DNA of 5,573 bases from Chloroflexota bacterium (GTDB lineage Bacteria > Chloroflexota > Dehalococcoidia > Lucifugimonadales > Lucifugimonadaceae). The position numbers were made by a program, and so were the translations under genes. Location of the stretch: contig JAJCYX010000292.1 in assembly GCA_029262715.1 (NCBI GenBank), positions 1-5,573 of the forward strand, given 5' to 3'. This document shows, in pieces, positions 5,370 through 5,573 of the stretch. Positions within the stretch are counted from its first letter, which is position 1. Each line of letters opens with the position of its first letter. The notes beneath the pieces were generated by a model. That model saw only the letters and a program-made list of their open reading frames with translations, was not told the DNA's origin and made no database searches.

Positions 5370-5573
5370 AAACATATCGAATCACAATTAAGGGCACCGA
5401 CTACGATGTTGTAGTTGGAGATCTTTCAACTAGCCCGGTTACCGTCACAGTGAACGGTGAAGAGGTGCAGGTTGAACTTCCGGAAGGATCGGGTCCTTCT
5501 CCGGCTCCATCAACACCCGCAACGCCACGACCAGCCGCACCTCGGGCGCCAATTCCTGCCAGCGCGCCACGAC
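5366..5573 (+). CDS. Biotin carrier subunit of a decarboxylase/carboxylase, N-terminal part
   Basis: ATG 5366 overlaps the preceding stop by four bases and the frame stays open to the window end, giving the first 69 residues. The protein begins with two beta-strand segments, YRITIKGTDYDVVV and VTVTVNGEEVQVEL, then a Pro/Ala-rich flexible linker from about residue 42. This is the plan of biotin carrier subunits such as MmdC and GcdC, in which the linker leads to a C-terminal biotinyl domain with an EAMKM-type lysine motif; that domain lies outside the window and is not seen. In the complex, the carried carboxyl group shuttles between the carboxyltransferase and the sodium-pumping beta subunit. 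Pairing with an OadG-family protein supports a sodium-pump decarboxylase over acetyl-CoA carboxylase. No strong ribosome binding site is present, which suits coupling to the upstream gene. Confidence 0.8.
   Translation, partial: MKTYRITIKGTDYDVVVGDLSTSPVTVTVNGEEVQVELPEGSGPSPAPSTPATPRPAAPRAPIPASAPR

Overview
The window looks like chromosomal DNA of a bacterium with moderate GC content. It has tightly packed genes, GTG and ATG starts, and 4-base stop/start overlaps inside operons. The protein sequences (a UxuA-like isomerase-fold enzyme, a small methyltransferase with a DGGAARWKEERGP-type N-terminus, PxpABC, and a sodium-pump decarboxylase gamma subunit with a biotin carrier) would suit a Chloroflexota lineage, perhaps of the marine SAR202/Dehalococcoidia type. 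This is an impression from protein style, not a demonstrated placement. No transposase, phage gene, CRISPR array, tRNA or rRNA is visible.

Layout: (1) 1-522, the C-terminal half of a mannonate dehydratase-family protein, cut by the window start. (2) 637-1362, radC, a RadC/JAMM-domain protein whose ribosome binding site lies in a predicted hairpin. (3) 1407-2045 on the minus strand, a class I SAM-dependent methyltransferase convergent with radC; a weak terminator-like element lies between and inside their 3' ends. (4) A divergent spacer, then a plus-strand operon 2202-4858 encoding the three 5-oxoprolinase subunits PxpA (LamB/YcsF), PxpB (KipI-like) and PxpC (KipA-like). (5) A promoter-like extended -10 (TGCTATAAT) right after pxpC and an 8-bp perfect hairpin. 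These are followed by a second translationally coupled pair, an OadG-family membrane protein (4950-5369) and the N-terminus of a biotin carrier protein (from 5366, cut by the window end).

How the genes may work together: PxpABC hydrolyses 5-oxoproline to glutamate with ATP. The next genes encode parts of a biotin-dependent, sodium-translocating decarboxylase (OadG/MmdD-like anchor plus MmdC/GcdC-like carrier), whose catalytic and beta subunits probably lie beyond the right edge. The most unusual point is that PxpC carries an extra C-terminal module of about 44 residues that resembles the N-terminal beta-strand module of the biotin carrier encoded about 500 bases downstream. This suggests either a past domain exchange or a physical link between the two systems. 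The second oddity is that the OadG-like protein has no ATG, GTG or TTG that includes its conserved N-terminus; the best-placed start is ACG behind an AGGGGA motif.
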